This document shows, in pieces, positions 30,860 to 41,686 of a stretch of 64,000 nucleotides of DNA. The stretch lies in assembly GCF_040436345.1 (NCBI RefSeq), contig NC_133216.1:164001-228000 (forward strand), in the 5' to 3' direction. Below the pieces are notes generated by a model, which saw only the letters and a program-made list of their open reading frames with translations, did not search any database and had not been told where the DNA came from. The position numbers were made by a program, and so were the translations under genes. Source of the DNA: Pagrus major (lineage: Eukaryota; Chordata; Actinopteri; Spariformes; Sparidae). Positions within the stretch are counted from its first letter, which is position 1; the number at the start of each line of letters is the position of its first letter.

Positions 30860-31786
30860 ATGATAAACTCTTCACAGGTTTCATATTTCACGCTCGGTGC
30901 CTACACTGACATCGGCCTTTTGAGGTACTTATGTTTTATTATCATTATGTTTATATATTGTTTGATAATTTGTGCTAATGTGTTTCTCATTGTGGTTATC
31001 TGTATGAACAGGAGCTTACATGAACCTATGTACATGTTCCTGTGCAGTCTGTTTGCAACTGAGCTGTGTGCCAGTTCAGGGTTGTTTCCGTTCCTTCTGC
31101 TTCAGATTCTCTCTGACGTTCACACTGTTTCTGTTCCGCTTTGTTTCCTGCAGATTTTATGTTTGTATTCTTATGCAAATATGGAGTTTTTTACCTTAGC
31201 CATCATGTCTTATGACAGATATCTTGCCATCTGTTTTCCCCTGCAATATAACTCACGTATGACATCTAAAAAGGTTGTCGCCCTCATTGCTGCAGCGTTG
31301 CTATTGGCTGTTCTTGAAGTTGGTGTGTTGATATCTTTGAGTGCCTCTTTACAGCTGTGTGGGAACATCATTAACAAAGTGTACTGTGACAATTATACAA
31401 TCGTCAGACTGGCCTGCTCTGACACATCAGTAAATAACATTTATGGAATGACCTACATGTTTACCTTGATACTTGGTCTTATAATTTTGATTCTTTACAC
31501 ATATTTTAGGATTCTTCGAGTTTGTTTTTCTGGCTCCAAACAGACGAGACAGAAAGCTGTCAGTACCTGCACACCTCACCTCGCTTCGCTGCTCAACTTT
31601 TCTTTTGGGTGTTTCTTTGAAATTGTACAGAGCAGGTTTGATATGAGCAGAGTTCCCAACATATTGCGCATTATTTTGTCACTATACTTTCTGACTTGCC
31701 AACCGCTATTCAACCCTGTAATTTATGGACTGAATTTGACTAAAATACGCGTCATTTGTAAAAATCTTGTCTTTGGTAGAATGTGA
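30860..31786 (+). CDS. Olfactory receptor OR-7 (308 aa)
   Basis: Full-length OR. The start is placed at ATATCATGATAAACTC; the frame extends 10 codons upstream only through a non-ATG codon. Closest to OR-14 in the N-terminus (GAYTDIGLLRYLCFIIIMFI). Its TM2-TM3 block departs from the otherwise uniform cluster sequence (FATELCASSGLF, SDVHTVSVPLCFLQILCLYS), so it seems least affected by homogenisation. TM4 VVALIAAALLLAVLEVGVLI lacks the usual Trp. SYDRYLAIC, KAVSTCTPHL and NPVIYGL are present. Its 3' flank (32180-32660) matches that of OR-14 in inverted orientation. Confidence 0.94.
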   Translation: MINSSQVSYFTLGAYTDIGLLRYLCFIIIMFIYCLIICANVFLIVVICMNRSLHEPMYMFLCSLFATELCASSGLFPFLLLQILSDVHTVSVPLCFLQILCLYSYANMEFFTLAIMSYDRYLAICFPLQYNSRMTSKKVVALIAAALLLAVLEVGVLISLSASLQLCGNIINKVYCDNYTIVRLACSDTSVNNIYGMTYMFTLILGLIILILYTYFRILRVCFSGSKQTRQKAVSTCTPHLASLLNFSFGCFFEIVQSRFDMSRVPNILRIILSLYFLTCQPLFNPVIYGLNLTKIRVICKNLVFGRM

Positions 31787-32490
31787 GTTACTTTTCGAAG
31801 TCATGTAAAGTTTCTCTTTTCTTACAGAAGAAGAACAAATGTTTACAAAATAGTGATGTCAACAATAATGGTGTCTATAAAAGGTGTGTATCTGATGTGA
31901 GGATTTGAACTATAGGTTGCTTTGAATCTTTAAATGGCATTTTTTTCTTTAACAACAGCAGATTCCTGAAATCAACTCTCTGTGTAAATACCTTTTAAAC
32001 ATCCTTTTGAAACATCATCAAACTTGAAAACAGACATTTTTTTTATTGTCAAACGATATAGAATAATGTTTGAGGATCTCCCACAAATGTTTTTCTTGTT
32101 CTTGTTTTTTGTATATCCATATTAACTGCATTTGTATAAAGAAGGTACTGTCAATACTGTACAAGTCGTAGTGAGTCAGTGGATGTTGAACATTTTTAAT
32201 GCTTAATACTTTTATGCTCTCGACCACTCTGACCTCCTCATCATGCGGTGAAGCTTTTTACGTTTCTGACTTTGTAAAGACCTCCTGCTCTGTCATGTGT
32301 TTGTTATGTGAGGGATACGTTCTCTGAATGCTGCTGCTGGTCTGAGTCTGTGAGCACTCCCATCACATCTAACTTCTTCTGAGTCTGTGAATAAACTGTA
32401 ATGCACTCGATATTGTACACTCTACTCTTGGCTAATTCAGCTGAGAATAATAAAGTTATTAGTCTGACATATTTGCAGTCTTTGAGTTTG
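31787..32490. other. OR-7 3' flank
   Basis: Presumed 3' UTR and flank. Bases 32220-32370 match, inverted, 54270-54410 near OR-14 (CCTCCTGCTCTGTCATGTGT and GAATGCTGCTGCTGGTCTGA). Confidence 0.5.
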
Positions 32491-32665
32491 TTTCCTACTC
32501 TGATGATACTCAGCTGTATGTGACTGTAAAAGCAGACGATCATTCCCAGATTACTAATTAAGAGGCCTGCTTGGAAAAACTAGATGTGACATAATTTCCT
32601 GCTCCTAAATTCAGGTAAAACGGAGATATTGGTCATTGGTCCAGCTCCATATAGACACTATATAT
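32491..32665 (+). mobile_element. CR1/L2-type LINE RT fragment
   Basis: Short RT piece: SDDTQLYVTVKADDHSQI (the YADDTQLY catalytic box with Ser), then CLEKLDV and GDIGHWSS in shifting frames. Degenerate. The inverted counterpart lies at 53950-54120. Confidence 0.6.
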
Positions 32666-33670
32666 AACTCTCAACAGTAACTCTCACCTCATATATGCTT
32701 CCTTTAGGTCAGTGGTCAGCAACTGACGGCTCGCTTGGTACACCAGCATTAATATCTGGCCAGCCAGATGATTTCTATAATGAGATTTTTTAATTATTTT
32801 TGTAATTCTTTGCTTATCTGCACAAAAACAAAAATGTCAAACTGAATTTAGAGCCTTTATTTGGTCAAGTTATGAGCAGAGTTAAAGAGATTCTGTTGCT
32901 TGAACTGACAAATAGCTGCCATGCCATGTTTGGTTTAAAAAAAAGGGTATTCCAGGGTATTTCTGACATCTATGCACATTATTGAATCGATATCAAAGCC
33001 ATTGGATCAATATCAAATCCAAATCCAAATCGAATCGTGACCCAAAGAATCAAAATTGAATTGAGTTGTGAGGTTCTTGACAATACTCAGCCCTATGAGC
33101 CACTGTGCCACACATATGAACAGTAACAAAGCAAATTATGTTTCTTTTTATGAAAACAAATACAAAACTAAATATAGAAATAAATAAAATTGAATAAAAT
33201 AAAAGCAGCATCTGCTTGATCCTGCTTGAAAAAACAGCCTGTTTTGGCCCACCATCCAATTGCTTAGAAACCTTGTCGATCCTTGCTTTAGTTATTACCG
33301 TCGTCTAACACTCCATGAATTCAAATTAAATGAATAAATTAACTTGAGGTATGTGTTAAGGACATAAAAACACGAATGACCTAAACATTTTTTGCGACTT
33401 AACTATGATTGATTATATTTTATCATAGTTTGTTGTTTTTTTTACAGCTGCTACTGTTATTATTTAACACATTATTATTATTGTTATTATTATTATTATT
33501 ATTATTGGTATTGTTGCAGTGCATCTCAGGGTAAGTAATGCTAGGTAATTAATGTAGATGTAGAGTTTTGCAGACAGGCTGTGGCTGTAGAGACGCCTCT
33601 TGGCTCTCAGGGTGGTGATATTAAGATATTATATAGTTGGATGAATCCCAGCAACAACCTGTGTGTCACT
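32666..33670. other. Spacer with repeat-like segments
   Basis: Includes AATCGATATCAAAGCC and CGAATCGTGACCCAAAGAAT (32985-33060), which look like a fish DNA-transposon end, and an (ATT)n microsatellite at 33471-33516. No gene seen. Confidence 0.35.
33471..33516. repeat. (ATT)n microsatellite
   Basis: Fifteen or so ATT units with one GTT interruption. Confidence 0.95.
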
Positions 33671-34399
33671 AACAGTAGAGGTCAAAAGTCCTAAAATCTT
33701 TTATATTGTCACATAAAACTGGAAAAAAAGGTTTTGAGTTACTGTTTGTATAAACATTAACAAGGTCATTAAGGACAGGCTGAAGGCCGTAACCGTTTTG
33801 AAATAACACTTTACTTAAGCCCTGTGTTTTGGGAGCTCCAGGCATGGCTGACCTTTTGTCCGGGACAAAGTAAATCTTAGAAAGAATATGCTGGCCATTC
33901 TGGACTCCTCCGGTGGCCCCCATGCTGTGTTTAGCATAGAACCGGCCAAGCCTGAGCCCAGGTTCCCAGTTTTAAGCCCGAGCCTCAGTCCCAGGTCCCC
34001 AGTTATCTGCACCAGTCTGCAAGCAACAAGGTTGCATCCCTGCCAGTTAAGCTCGGGTTTGTCTGCAGCCGTCCTGCCCTAATTTAGCTAACCACCAACC
34101 TGCTAGCCTCCAGCCAGTTCTTAATCTGATGATCCCCTGGACCCTTTCTAGGGGGGCCCGGTTAATGAAGACTCAGTTGAAGGAGGCCCCCACGAGAAGA
34201 CAAGACTTCTGAGGAGCTGATCACATCATCTAGCTCCCTGGTGTCTTTCCTATTAGACCTTGCTCTAGAACCACACTGTCTTCAGCCAGTTGAACAGTGG
34301 TTTAACACAGAGCCACCAACCATTTCCCTGTCAGATACCCTGGAGTCACCCCAAAGGAAGTATGGTTCCTGCTAATGTTGTGCCTCTCTGCCGCCCAGT
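33671..34399. other. GC-richer spacer, possibly part of the same fossil
   Basis: Coding-like composition on - but no motif I can name. Likely a continuation of the Gypsy fossil to the right. Confidence 0.3.
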
Positions 34400-35460
34400 T
34401 GATGGCCCCTGTCGACATCCTCTCTATTCTGATGCTGGACACCCACAGTCCTGTCTGTTTGCGTGTTGTGGGTCCCGGCAGACGCCCCTCCTGGTCAGCT
34501 GAAATGTGCTTCTGTTTCCCATCGGTGGTCTGGCTGACACCTGCTCCTTGTTCTACCTCGACGGCCCGGCCAACACCAGTTCTTTGCCTTTTTGGCCTTC
34601 AGAGGTGTCCCAACTGGCTCCAGTTGAACTGGGACTGTGGTAACATCCATCACAGTGTTTAATTTGAACACTGCGTCTGTCATCCATGTAGTGGCCTCTA
34701 CGTCAGCTGACAGAGAGCCAAGGAATGTACTTCTGTCTTCAGTGTCCTCAATCACTGGAGCTATGTTTACTTCAGAACAATTTTTTGTTTAGAAAACTCT
34801 CGTATAATGTCCCTTTTGTTTGCAGTGATTGCACACAGTCTCCCTTTGCTGGACTTTGTGGCAGACTATGTCCTCTGTGTCTCCACATTTTTTGCTATCT
34901 TTGGTATCTTTCTGCTTTGGATGCTTGCTGTCGCACTGCTGCGTGTGCCGGTTGTTGAGCTTCTTGTTGGAGACATCCACTAAAATTAGTCATAAGCATT
35001 CCTTGTTGCTTCTTTAGTGTTTAGCTTTACATTTATCACTCAGACCCACGAAAAATCTGTCGCTCACCCATTTCCTCAGCCAACTCGCTCATTGCTTTGA
35101 CCTCTCAAAGATCACGTTTCTCCTCGCCACAAAGTGACCGTCAAACTTTCTTTTAACTACTTCCTCGAGGCTTAGGTGGAGGGAGACCAGTATGTCCTCT
35201 GCCTCCTCTCCCATGGTGTAGGTCAGTGTGTGATCAACACCTGTTTTTTATCCACTTGAGTTTATAATCCAGATGTAATGCAAAATCTTTCACTTCGGCC
35301 AGTCGTCAGCCTTGAAGGGGATCTTCTCTGGTTGAGAGACTTAAAACTGATTCATGTCGCTGAGTTTGCAAGCAACAGCCCAAACTTTACCAATTAGCAG
35401 GAATAAAACAATTCTGCACTCGAGCCTTTTTGTTAACATTTTACTGTCCTCCTAACACTG
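34400..35460 (-). mobile_element. Ty3/Gypsy-type LTR retroelement fossil (Gag region)
   Basis: Fossil read on the - strand. It shows a Gag-like stretch (MGEEAEDILVSLHLSLEE about 35215-35160; HFVARRNVIFERSKQ about 35130-35090), then a CCHC zinc-knuckle motif (CNHCKQKGHYTRV about 34835-34795), then sequence resembling the start of a protease region. No LTRs are recognised. It is broken with several breaks and looks old. GC content is higher than the flanks and continues to about 33700, which may be more of the same element. Confidence 0.55.
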
Positions 35461-36303
35461 TGTTCTGTTGTCTGTAGACCTCTTTAAGACCTATCTGGAG
35501 GCTAGACGCACGCACACCACAGACAGCTAATGCAGTGATGTACTGCAGAAAGCATTATGCACTGTGATCCTACCCGCTCACATGAAGTTCATAGTTCAGG
35601 AAAATGCAACAGTCGGGTGGAGCAGCTGAGACAGACACTATCATGAGTCAACGTAGAATTAAAATGATTTTGAAACTGTTATTTTAAGGTAAAATAGTTA
35701 AATACAGTAATGTTGCTTTATTTGGTTATTCCTTTTAACCACAGCGTTTTCAGACCATTTAAGAGATTTCAGTTTCAACAACGATTTGTAGCAGACAAGT
35801 CAAAGACAAACGATGCTGTTGAGCTGATAATGACGTCTGGGCAGGAAAAAGTGAAAAAGGGGTAAAAAAAAAAAAAAAAAAAGGTTGAGAAATAGAAATG
35901 AGAAATGAGATTTTTTCTCTTCTCTAGCTGCGTCTTCTCTTGTCTCAATTGTTATGTCTTGCATCACTAAATAAAAAATAAAAAAGAAGAATTTGTTTGA
36001 CGTTGCTAATACAGTAAATCAATCATTAACATGTTGGTCAATAAACAGGTATTGGGCGTTGATGATAAGGTGGGGCTGGCTCGCTGGTGTGAATATAAAG
36101 CAGCAGCACCAGCAGGTGACACATGCAACAGGCATGTTTGTCTTCTTTAAACCTTTGTCATGTCGATCATTTTAAAGGAAAAAGCCAGAAGTATTACAAT
36201 GTTATTGCTTTTTTAAAAGATGTCTTTGAAGCAAACTGCTAATTTGTTAATTTTTGGGATATAAAAGAGGACATTTTAATAATAATTAGGTCCCTTTTAA
36301 AGA
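35461..36303. other. Spacer and candidate promoter of OR-8
   Basis: Poly(A) run at about 35864-35883. At 36088-36125, GTGAATATAAAGCAGCAGCA provides a TATA-like box about 200 bp before OR-8's ATG, followed by CAGCAG|GTGACAC, a donor-like site. The module shared by the other ORs is not found here. Confidence 0.45.
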
Positions 36304-37269
36304 ATGATGTTGAATTCAACTTCATCAACTTTATCTTATTTTATTCTTGGAGCTTATTTGCAGGTTGGAAACGTAAGATATTTATACTTTATGTTAACAG
36401 CTTTGCTTTATGTTGTTATTCTTATTGCCAACACATCTCTCATTGTGGTTATCTGTATGAACAGGAGCTTACATGAACCTATGTACATGTTCCTGTGCAG
36501 CCTGTTTGTAAATGAACTGTATGGTAGTTCAGGGTTGTTTCCGTTCCTTCTGACTCAGATTCTCTCTGACATTCACACTGTTTCTGCTTCATTTTGTTTC
36601 CTGCAGATTTACTGTTTGTACACTTATGCAAATATAGAATTATGTAATTTAGTCGTCATGTCTTATGACAGATATCTTGCTATCTGCTGTCCTCTGCAGT
36701 ATAACACACGTATGACATTAAACAAGGTGTTTATATTTATAATTGTGATATGGTTGTATTCGTTTGTGAAATTCTTCATTACTTTATCCTTAGCATTACG
36801 TTTGACACTGTGTGGAAACATTATACACAGTTTGTACTGTCGTAACTACCTAATTATCAAGATGGCCTGTTCGGACACTAAAGTGAATAACATCTATGGA
36901 TTGTTTGCTGTTGTTCTCTCTGTCATCCTCCCTCTGTTTCCAATCATTTTCTCTTACATGAAAATTTTTCATGTTTGTTTTTCTGGCTCCAAACAGACCA
37001 GACAGAAAGCCGTCAGCACCTGCACACCTCACCTTGTGTCTCTTCTGAACTTTTCTTTTGGGTGTTTCTTTGAAATAATTCACACTAGACTTGATATGAA
37101 CAGTGTACCCAGTGTGCTGCGAATCATTCTGTCTCTGTATCTTTTCATCATTCAGCCACTTTTGAATCCGATCATGTACGGACTGCAAATGTCCAAAATA
37201 CGAAATACATGTAAAATTCTCTGCTGTTATAAAATGTTGACTGCTCACAGAGATCTGACATTAACGTAA
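36304..37269 (+). CDS. Olfactory receptor OR-8 (321 aa), divergent
   Basis: The outlier of the cluster. The N-terminus is MMLNSTSSTLSYFILGAYLQ. TM1 (FMLTALLYVVILIANTSLIV), TM4-ECL2 (IFIIVIWLYSFVKFFITLSL; ALRLTLCGNIIHSLYCRNYL), TM5 (FAVVLSVILPLFPIIFSYMK) and TM7 (FIIQPLLNPIMYGLQMSKI) all differ from neighbours, and the tail is long, ending LTAHRDLTLT. Yet from LIVVICMNRSLHEPMYMF through SASFCFLQIYCLYTYANIE the DNA is nearly identical to the other genes. This split fits gene conversion of the TM2-TM3 block into an older lineage. DRYLAIC and KAVSTCTPHL are intact. The start is ATGATG; either Met is possible. Confidence 0.94.
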   Translation: MMLNSTSSTLSYFILGAYLQVGNVRYLYFMLTALLYVVILIANTSLIVVICMNRSLHEPMYMFLCSLFVNELYGSSGLFPFLLTQILSDIHTVSASFCFLQIYCLYTYANIELCNLVVMSYDRYLAICCPLQYNTRMTLNKVFIFIIVIWLYSFVKFFITLSLALRLTLCGNIIHSLYCRNYLIIKMACSDTKVNNIYGLFAVVLSVILPLFPIIFSYMKIFHVCFSGSKQTRQKAVSTCTPHLVSLLNFSFGCFFEIIHTRLDMNSVPSVLRIILSLYLFIIQPLLNPIMYGLQMSKIRNTCKILCCYKMLTAHRDLTLT

Positions 37270-38008
37270 AAAAGCAGCAATGAATCATTTATATTTTGCA
37301 TTGAAATATTTGCATATTTTAGAAAAAGATGGAAAATGTAACATTCCTGACAATGTTTGACTGGATAATATGTAATGTGGTGTACTGAAATATAATTACA
37401 GTCACATATTTAATAATTAATGAAGTTAGTAATGAATATGACTTAGGAAGAGAGTCTAAAATTAAAAGCCTGTGTATGTTTTGAAGTGTATCAACACACA
37501 CTCCTCTGCACAATAAAAGGCCAAAAATATCAACTAAAATATAAGACATGTATTTCTTATATGAAAATTGAAACATTCTCAAAATAGTTTAAGCACGTAG
37601 TCATTATGTCACTGTTGTACAAAGCTAAATTAAAGTATTCTTGAGCAGAATTCATTGTTGACTTTATGGTGTTACCTGGCTCAACACCTGTAAAGGTTGA
37701 TGGATATTACCGAGCAGGCTGTTTAATAAATACAGGGTAATGATGAGCTAATGTAATGTTACTTAAGAGGTTAACATCATATGGAGTATCTCTGATTCAC
37801 AAAAGATATATCACTAATGATATTACAGTGAAAACACGTCCATAAAGTTTTACAGTGAGTGCAATTTTCCATGAAGCAAAGTATAACACACAGCTGACAG
37901 CAAGAGAGGAGAATAGCAAAGATACGATTGGCTGCAAAACAGTAAATGTCCCTTATCAGCTGATAAGAGGACAAAGGAGGAGAGGGAGAGGAACGAGAAA
38001 CAGTCCTG
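37270..38008. other. Spacer between OR-8 and the OR-9 pseudogene
   Basis: AT-rich. It does not hold the missing 5' half of OR-9: no TM1-TM3 remnant is visible just upstream of 38009, so that part was lost outright rather than decayed in place. Confidence 0.45.
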
Positions 38009-38512
38009 ATGTTATTTAACCCTAAGCTTTGGTTGTACCCATTTATTGAAGTTGTAGCTTTGAGCGCTCCTTTACAGCTGTGTGGGAGCGTCATTAACAA
38101 AGTGCACTGTGACAACTTCTCTATCATCAAACTGGCCTGCTCCGACACTACAGTCAACAACATTTATGGACTTGTTTACATGTTTACAGTCATCTTCTCT
38201 CTTATAATTATAATAATTCTCTACACGTACATGAGGATCCTTATAGTGTGTTTCTCCGGCTCTAAACAGACGAGACAGAAAGCCGTCAGCACCTGCACAC
38301 CTCACCTCGCTTCTCTGCTCAACTTCTCTTTTGGTTGTTTTATTGAAGTTTTACGAAGCAGATTTAATATGAACAGTGTACCACACATGTTGCACATTGT
38401 TTTGTCATTATACTTTCTCACTCGCCACCCGCTCTTTAACCCTGTACTTTATGGACTGAAAATGTCAGAAATTCGTACATTATGTAAACGTCTTGTCTTT
38501 GATAAGTTATAA
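38009..38512 (+). pseudogene. OR-9: 5'-truncated olfactory receptor pseudogene
   Basis: Retains TM4 to TM7 only (about 160 codons): WLYPFIEV, ECL2 LQLCGSVINKVHCDNFSIIKLAC, KAVSTCTPHL and NPVLYGLKMSEI. Closest to OR-10, 1.8 kb downstream. Relative to OR-10 it lacks three codons after FIEV, has Tyr to His in ECL2 (KVHC), an extra Ile run in TM5 and Cys to Arg in TM7 (LTRHPLF). There is no start region, TM1-TM3 or promoter module. The frame is still open, so the truncation may be recent. It cannot make a seven-TM receptor. Confidence 0.9.
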
Positions 38513-39466
38513 ACTACACTGAAAAAATCTTTTGTAAGATACTTTATAAAGTTCTCTTATCATTTTGCCAGTGTCAAGTAAAATTTAGGCCACTTACTAC
38601 TGTAGGAAATGTTACCATTTCTTTTAAGTTGTAAGTAGTATTTAAACCAATCACAGGCTGATTACAATCAATGATTTTTCGAGTAAATATTGTTTATCTG
38701 TGATGAGTCGTTCCATACCAACTCACAAAGGACCTCCGAGTTCATGTCTTAAATTTTTTGGAAAACAAATTATACAAAAACTCATATTAAATTTATGGCA
38801 TCTTGTGAAATCCTACAGCTGTACTTCAAATACGTTTTTAGCTGTGAATTTCTGAGCTAAATGTCATAATTTTAGTGATTCTTTGTATTCTCATTCTCAC
38901 CAACTGCTTATTTTTTACTGCATTGTGTTGAAATGTGTCCTGAACATCCAAGAAACCCAAAGGATCATTTACAACATGTATTCATTTAAACAGTTGCTGC
39001 AGAGTGTTTACATTCATCAAATTAATCAAAATAAATCATTTTTTTAACTTCAAACATTAATATCTCCACTAGTTTTCACTTTGTTGAACCTAATGTTGAT
39101 TCTGTGTAGCATTATTATAGCTCCATCACATCTAAAACTAATTTGGTCTTTGGCCTTGCACCTATGTGATCACAGTACCTGACTTGTGTCTGCATGGACT
39201 GCGACCTTGAATCACGGGAGCAGTCCAGGCAACGGGCCTCAGAAGCCCCCCAGTGAAAGGAGCTGGACATCTGACTGGGACTGAACACAGCCTCTGACAC
39301 TGACAGAGGCCAGTTTGAAGACAGGGGATAATATATGAAGGTAATTTACAGCGGCTCTGACCAGGACTATGAATCCGGGGACGAGAAGGGGGGGGGGCAG
39401 GAAAGAGGTGCAGGGCAAAAGTAGTTAACATGTGAAAACAGCGTGCAGAGCTGGAATAATGCTGAC
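38513..39466. other. Spacer upstream of OR-10
   Basis: No gene seen. A G10 homopolymer-like run lies at about 39390-39399. A GC-richer part at 39110-39460 has short open frames without features. Confidence 0.35.
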
Positions 39467-39545
39467 AGCAGTCTGACATCATTACTGCTGTTGTGGAAAC
39501 TTTAAAAGAAGCTGAAGCAGACTTTCATCTCAGTGAGGAGGGACG
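39467..39545 (+). promoter_or_regulatory. OR promoter module upstream of OR-10
   Basis: CAGTCTGACATCATTACTGC, TGTTGTGG, ACTTTAAAAGAAGCTGAAGC, then CATCTCAGTGAGGAGGGACG. A strong donor match GCAG|GTAATC follows at 39553/39554, with an acceptor-like AAAGCAG just before ATCATG. Confidence 0.6.
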
Positions 39546-39801
39546 TGGTGCAGGTAATCTTTGGGATTCATACAGTGTCAAACTGTGTAAATAAACTACC
39601 AGCGACGCATTACACCGACTTTCATAATTGTTTAATAAGTTTAGTTGATTTTTTCACAAGAGTTTTTTATTGAAATGTAACTGCTTGATGATTTGTTGTA
39701 TATTCTTTATGTATTGAAAGTGCTGTTTGTCTAAAATAAGGATACTTTTGATTCTTAATCACATTATTAAAACTGATGTGCTGTGAACTAAAAGCAGAAT
39801 C

Positions 39802-40728
39802 ATGGTAAACTCTACACGTGTTTCTTATTTCACACTTGCTGCCTACTGTGACACTGGGATTTTCAGGTATTTACTTTTCATAATTGTTATGTTATTATAC
39901 ATTTTAATCATTTGCTCCAACCTGCTGCTCATTGTGGTTATCTGTATGAACAGGAGCTTACATGAACCTATGTACATGTTCCTGTGCAGCCTGTTTGTAA
40001 ATGAACTGTTTGGTAGTTCAGGGTTGTTTCCGTTCCTTCTGACTCAGATTCTCTCTGACATTCACACTGTTTCTGCTTCTCTTTGTTTCCTGCAGATTTA
40101 CTGTCTGTATACATATGCAAACGTTCAATTTTGTAACTTATCCGTCATGTCTTATGACAGATATCTTGCTATCTGTTATCCTCTACAATATAACACACGC
40201 ATGACATCTCAAAAGGTTTCCATGCTTATTGCTTTGGTATGGTTGTACCCATTTATTGAAGTTGCTGTGATGGTAGCTTTGAGCGCTCCTTTACAGCTGT
40301 GTGGGAGCATCATTAACAAAGTGTACTGTGACAACTTCTCTATCATCAAACTGGCCTGCTCCGACACTACAGTCAACAACATTTATGGACTTGTTTACAC
40401 ATTTACCATAATAGTTAGCGTTTTAACTTTAATTTTTTATAGTTATTTAAAGATTCTTATAGTTTGTTTCTCCGGCTCTAAACAGACGAGACAGAAAGCC
40501 GTCAGCACCTGCTCACCTCACCTCGCTTCTCTGCTCAACTTCTCTTTTGGTTGTTTCTTTGAAGTTTTACAAAGCAGATTTAATATGAACAGTGTACCAC
40601 ACATGTTGCGGATTGTTTTGTCATTATACTTTCTTACTTGCCAACCGCTCTTTAACCCTGTACTTTATGGACTGAAAATGTCAAAAATACGTACATTATG
40701 TAAACGTCTTGTCTTTGGTAAAATGTAA
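39802..40728 (+). CDS. Olfactory receptor OR-10 (308 aa)
   Basis: Intact OR, N-terminus MVNSTRVSYFTLAAYCDTGI. The TM4 end and ECL2 (WLYPFIEVAVMVALSAPLQLCGSIINKVYC) link it to OR-9 and, in ECL2, to OR-14 (EVGVMVALSAPLQLCG). TM5 (FTIIVSVLTLIFYSYLKILI) is its own. KAVSTCSPHL has Ser in place of Thr; NPVLYGLKMSKI and DRYLAIC are normal. TM2-TM3 DNA follows the cluster-wide type with NELFGSS as in OR-1 and OR-3. Start ATCATGGTAAAC. Confidence 0.95.
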   Translation: MVNSTRVSYFTLAAYCDTGIFRYLLFIIVMLLYILIICSNLLLIVVICMNRSLHEPMYMFLCSLFVNELFGSSGLFPFLLTQILSDIHTVSASLCFLQIYCLYTYANVQFCNLSVMSYDRYLAICYPLQYNTRMTSQKVSMLIALVWLYPFIEVAVMVALSAPLQLCGSIINKVYCDNFSIIKLACSDTTVNNIYGLVYTFTIIVSVLTLIFYSYLKILIVCFSGSKQTRQKAVSTCSPHLASLLNFSFGCFFEVLQSRFNMNSVPHMLRIVLSLYFLTCQPLFNPVLYGLKMSKIRTLCKRLVFGKM

Positions 40729-41314
40729 AGTACTGTAATATCATGTAATACTGTATATTATGTTTTACTCTCATATAAAATATCCTGAAAAGATGGAAGC
40801 ATTGACGTGTCAACAATAACAATGATTGTTTATTAAATGTGAATACTTTTATTAATAAGTCAGAACAAAATAAATTTCTCCCTCAAATTTATTTGAATGT
40901 TTACGTTGTTAAGTTGTCATTCAGTTGCTACAGAGAGATGACCTAAATTAAGTCATTCAGTAGGGTTTTAAACCTTAATGCAGAAAACAAAGTGACCACT
41001 TTAAAGTGGAAACTCTTCCATTAAGTCAGTTATTGCTGCCGATGTAATTGGTTTTTCAACTTTTAACAACTGTGCATTACAAAAGTTGAGACAGTGTAGT
41101 TGAATGTATGGAAGACTGCATTAGTTCAGGAAGATCACTGAAGGCATGTCTGCATCAGCTGGTTGGCTACTGGCTGACTGTACCAGCTGTTACTTTCTTG
41201 TCAATGTTGACCATTTCTGCATTCCCTACAGCACCTGACCTCCTCCTCCTGATGTACTATCCTTGCAATAATTTAGATTTTACTTAGATCTAAGATTCAT
41301 GTGAGTGTTTACTG
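40729..41314. other. OR-10 3' flank and spacer
   Basis: AT-rich; nothing recognised. Confidence 0.35.
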
Positions 41315-41509
41315 AAGGTGCAGTAGGTGATTCTGAAAGAATAGTTGATAGTCTCATTCCCAGGTCGCCAAGTACTTACACCTAGGGTTAGTACACAATT
41401 GATTGTTGGTCCTCCAACGTAACACCAACAACCAATTAATGAGTCTCATTTTCGCCAAATGAGACTCAACTATCAACTCACTTTCTCCAGGATCCCTTAC
41501 TGCACCTTT
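41315..41509. mobile_element. MITE-like inverted-repeat element (195 bp)
   Basis: Imperfect terminal inverted repeats of about 45 bp: AAGGTGCAGTAGGTGATTCT at the left, and the complement of TCCCTTACTGCACCTT at the right, with GTTGATAGT/ACTATCAAC further in. A second inner stem is ATTGATTGTTGG/CCAACAACCAAT. No coding capacity; fits a non-autonomous DNA transposon. Family not identified. Confidence 0.75.
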
Positions 41510-41686
41510 GAGGGGGGATTAGTTCTGCAACAACATCCCTGTTGCAGCACAGATTCTTTGGGAGCTCCCACAAAGAACAGAACTTCTTCTGCCAAATCTG
41601 TGTTACCAGTTGCTATGAATGGTCAATTAATTATCATCTCAGACTTAAATATAATACCACATGAGATCTCACCAACACCATTCTAG

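Noticed and set aside
36850-37248. 132-aa antisense frame within OR-8, and similar antisense frames inside other ORs
   Set aside because: Shadow frames of well-supported OR coding exons; they recur because the sense sequence is conserved.
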